Positions 63,481-64,000 of a stretch of 64,000 nt of DNA are shown here, piece after piece. A model generated the notes under the pieces. It ran no database searches and was not told the origin of the DNA. It saw only the letters and a program-made list of their open reading frames with translations. The translations under genes and the position numbers were made by a program. The stretch spans positions 1 to 64,000 of the forward strand of contig NZ_NMUL01000005.1 of assembly GCF_002234595.1 (NCBI RefSeq), written 5' to 3'. Position 1 is the stretch's first letter, and each line of letters opens with the position of its first letter. The DNA comes from Amycolatopsis vastitatis (GTDB lineage: Bacteria; Actinomycetota; Actinomycetes; Mycobacteriales; Pseudonocardiaceae).

Positions 63481-63754
63481 CCGCGGCTTCGCCGCGGGGC
63501 CGGGGGCTTCGCCACCCGGACCCCCGAAGGGATGCTGTGCAGGCCCGGGCGCCTCGGTGGACGAGGGACAAATCCGCTCCTTTCGCCGGTGTGCCCGGGG
63601 GATTCGGAGCCGCGAGCGGATGCGATTGGTGGCGGGTGCGAGGTTGGGCCGTCCGGACGCGGCGGCCGCCAAGCCCTCCGGCGGCGGGCCAGGGGCCAGT
63701 TCCGCAGTGTGGGAAGCGCCGTTGCCGCCGGAACCCCGGCGTAGCTTCGGTTCC

Positions 63755-64000
63755 GTGGCCGATCTTCCGCCGTTCACCCTCGCTGTCGTGGGCGCCGGAC
63801 CCCGTGGGGTCGGCGTCCTCGAGCGGCTCGGCGCGAACGCCGCGGAGCTGCTCGGCGGCCGGCGGCTCGAGGTGCACCTGATCGACCCCTTCCCGCCAGG
63901 GCCCGGCCGGGTGTGGCGGTACGACCAGTCGCCGCTGCTGCGGATGAACTCCATGCCCGAGGACGTCACGATGTTCACCGACGACTCGGTGAAGATGGCG
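63755..64000 (+). CDS. FAD/NAD(P)-binding protein, cut by the window edge
   Basis: The first 82 codons of a flavoprotein starting at a GTG. The Rossmann motif VVGAGPRGVGVLERL and the IDPFPPGPGRVW segment are typical of the FAD-NAD(P)-binding family of PF13454 proteins (oxidoreductases that include siderophore or ergothioneine-type enzymes). RMNSMPEDVTMF is a family signature in many actinobacterial members. The gene continues past 64000, so length and stop are unknown. Confidence 0.8.
   Translation, partial: MADLPPFTLAVVGAGPRGVGVLERLGANAAELLGGRRLEVHLIDPFPPGPGRVWRYDQSPLLRMNSMPEDVTMFTDDSVKMA

Overview
The window is a high-GC actinobacterial chromosome segment, most likely from the Pseudonocardiaceae (Amycolatopsis-like). 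The evidence is the strong G/C bias at third codon positions, frequent GTG starts with 4-base start/stop overlaps, an actinobacterial dnaK-grpE-dnaJ-hspR operon with HAIR operators, DasR-type dre sites, several F420/PPOX-type enzymes and LacI/TetR/MarR regulators. Many core genes (dnaK operon, globin reductase, clpB, pyrE, TrmH methyltransferase, GH76, DedA, fba, DUF3151) recall the M. tuberculosis Rv0350-Rv0385 neighbourhood, reshuffled and expanded with accessory genes. No rRNA, tRNA, CRISPR, prophage or insertion sequence was recognised.

Layout. 1-3.3 kb: PEBP-like protein, DUF4097 protein, small secreted protein and a secreted TAP-type peptidase. 3.3-7.8 kb: HspR-controlled chaperone operon with two HAIR-like operators and a strong terminator. 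7.8-9.2 kb: chitin-type LPMO translationally coupled to a DUF305 lipoprotein behind a dre site. 9.2-14.7 kb: dienelactone hydrolase, two tandem 391-aa globin-reductases, and a MarR/MFS pair. 14.7-25.4 kb: clpB with its own HAIR site, an SDR, a MacB-type ABC exporter, pyrE, DUF2784 and a SpoU methyltransferase. 25.4-29.7 kb: secreted GH5, an orphan molybdopterin oxidoreductase and a cytosolic GH76-like protein.

29.7-38.5 kb: a LacI-controlled sugar uptake and kinase operon (binding protein, permease, ATPase, PfkB kinase, P-loop kinase, SDR) whose genes overlap by 4 bases, with a second LacI-like protein that has no DNA-binding domain. It is followed by a close homologue of the Pseudomonas 2-oxoglutarate-dependent ethylene-forming enzyme, the most striking gene in the window, and a VOC protein. 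38.5-43.5 kb: DedA and a MarR - MFS - YceI operon in which transporter and YceI protein both carry carboxypeptidase-regulatory-like beta-sandwich domains. 43.5-48.9 kb: F420/PPOX enzyme, GlcD-type FAD oxidase, a second DedA, nagA with a dre-like site, an ECF sigma factor and YciI.

48.9-53.4 kb: a decayed pair of genes (PDR/VanB reductase and putative metal-dependent hydrolase) next to an intact Baeyer-Villiger monooxygenase, a PPOX enzyme, an SDR whose ribosome binding site is buried in a perfect hairpin, and an aldo/keto reductase. 53.4-58.1 kb: LLM oxidoreductase, class II fructose-bisphosphate aldolase, a Phd/VapC toxin-antitoxin pair with a palindromic operator, a membrane protein and DUF3151. 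58.1-64 kb: secreted lipase with divergent TetR, a membrane diguanylate cyclase, an MFS exporter, an unknown small protein, and the start of an FAD/NAD(P)-binding protein cut by the window edge.

Regulatory themes: heat shock (HspR at dnaK and clpB), amino-sugar/chitin control (dre sites at the LPMO and nagA genes), sugar uptake (LacI palindrome), and a 17-bp MarR-type element shared by two MarR/MFS loci.
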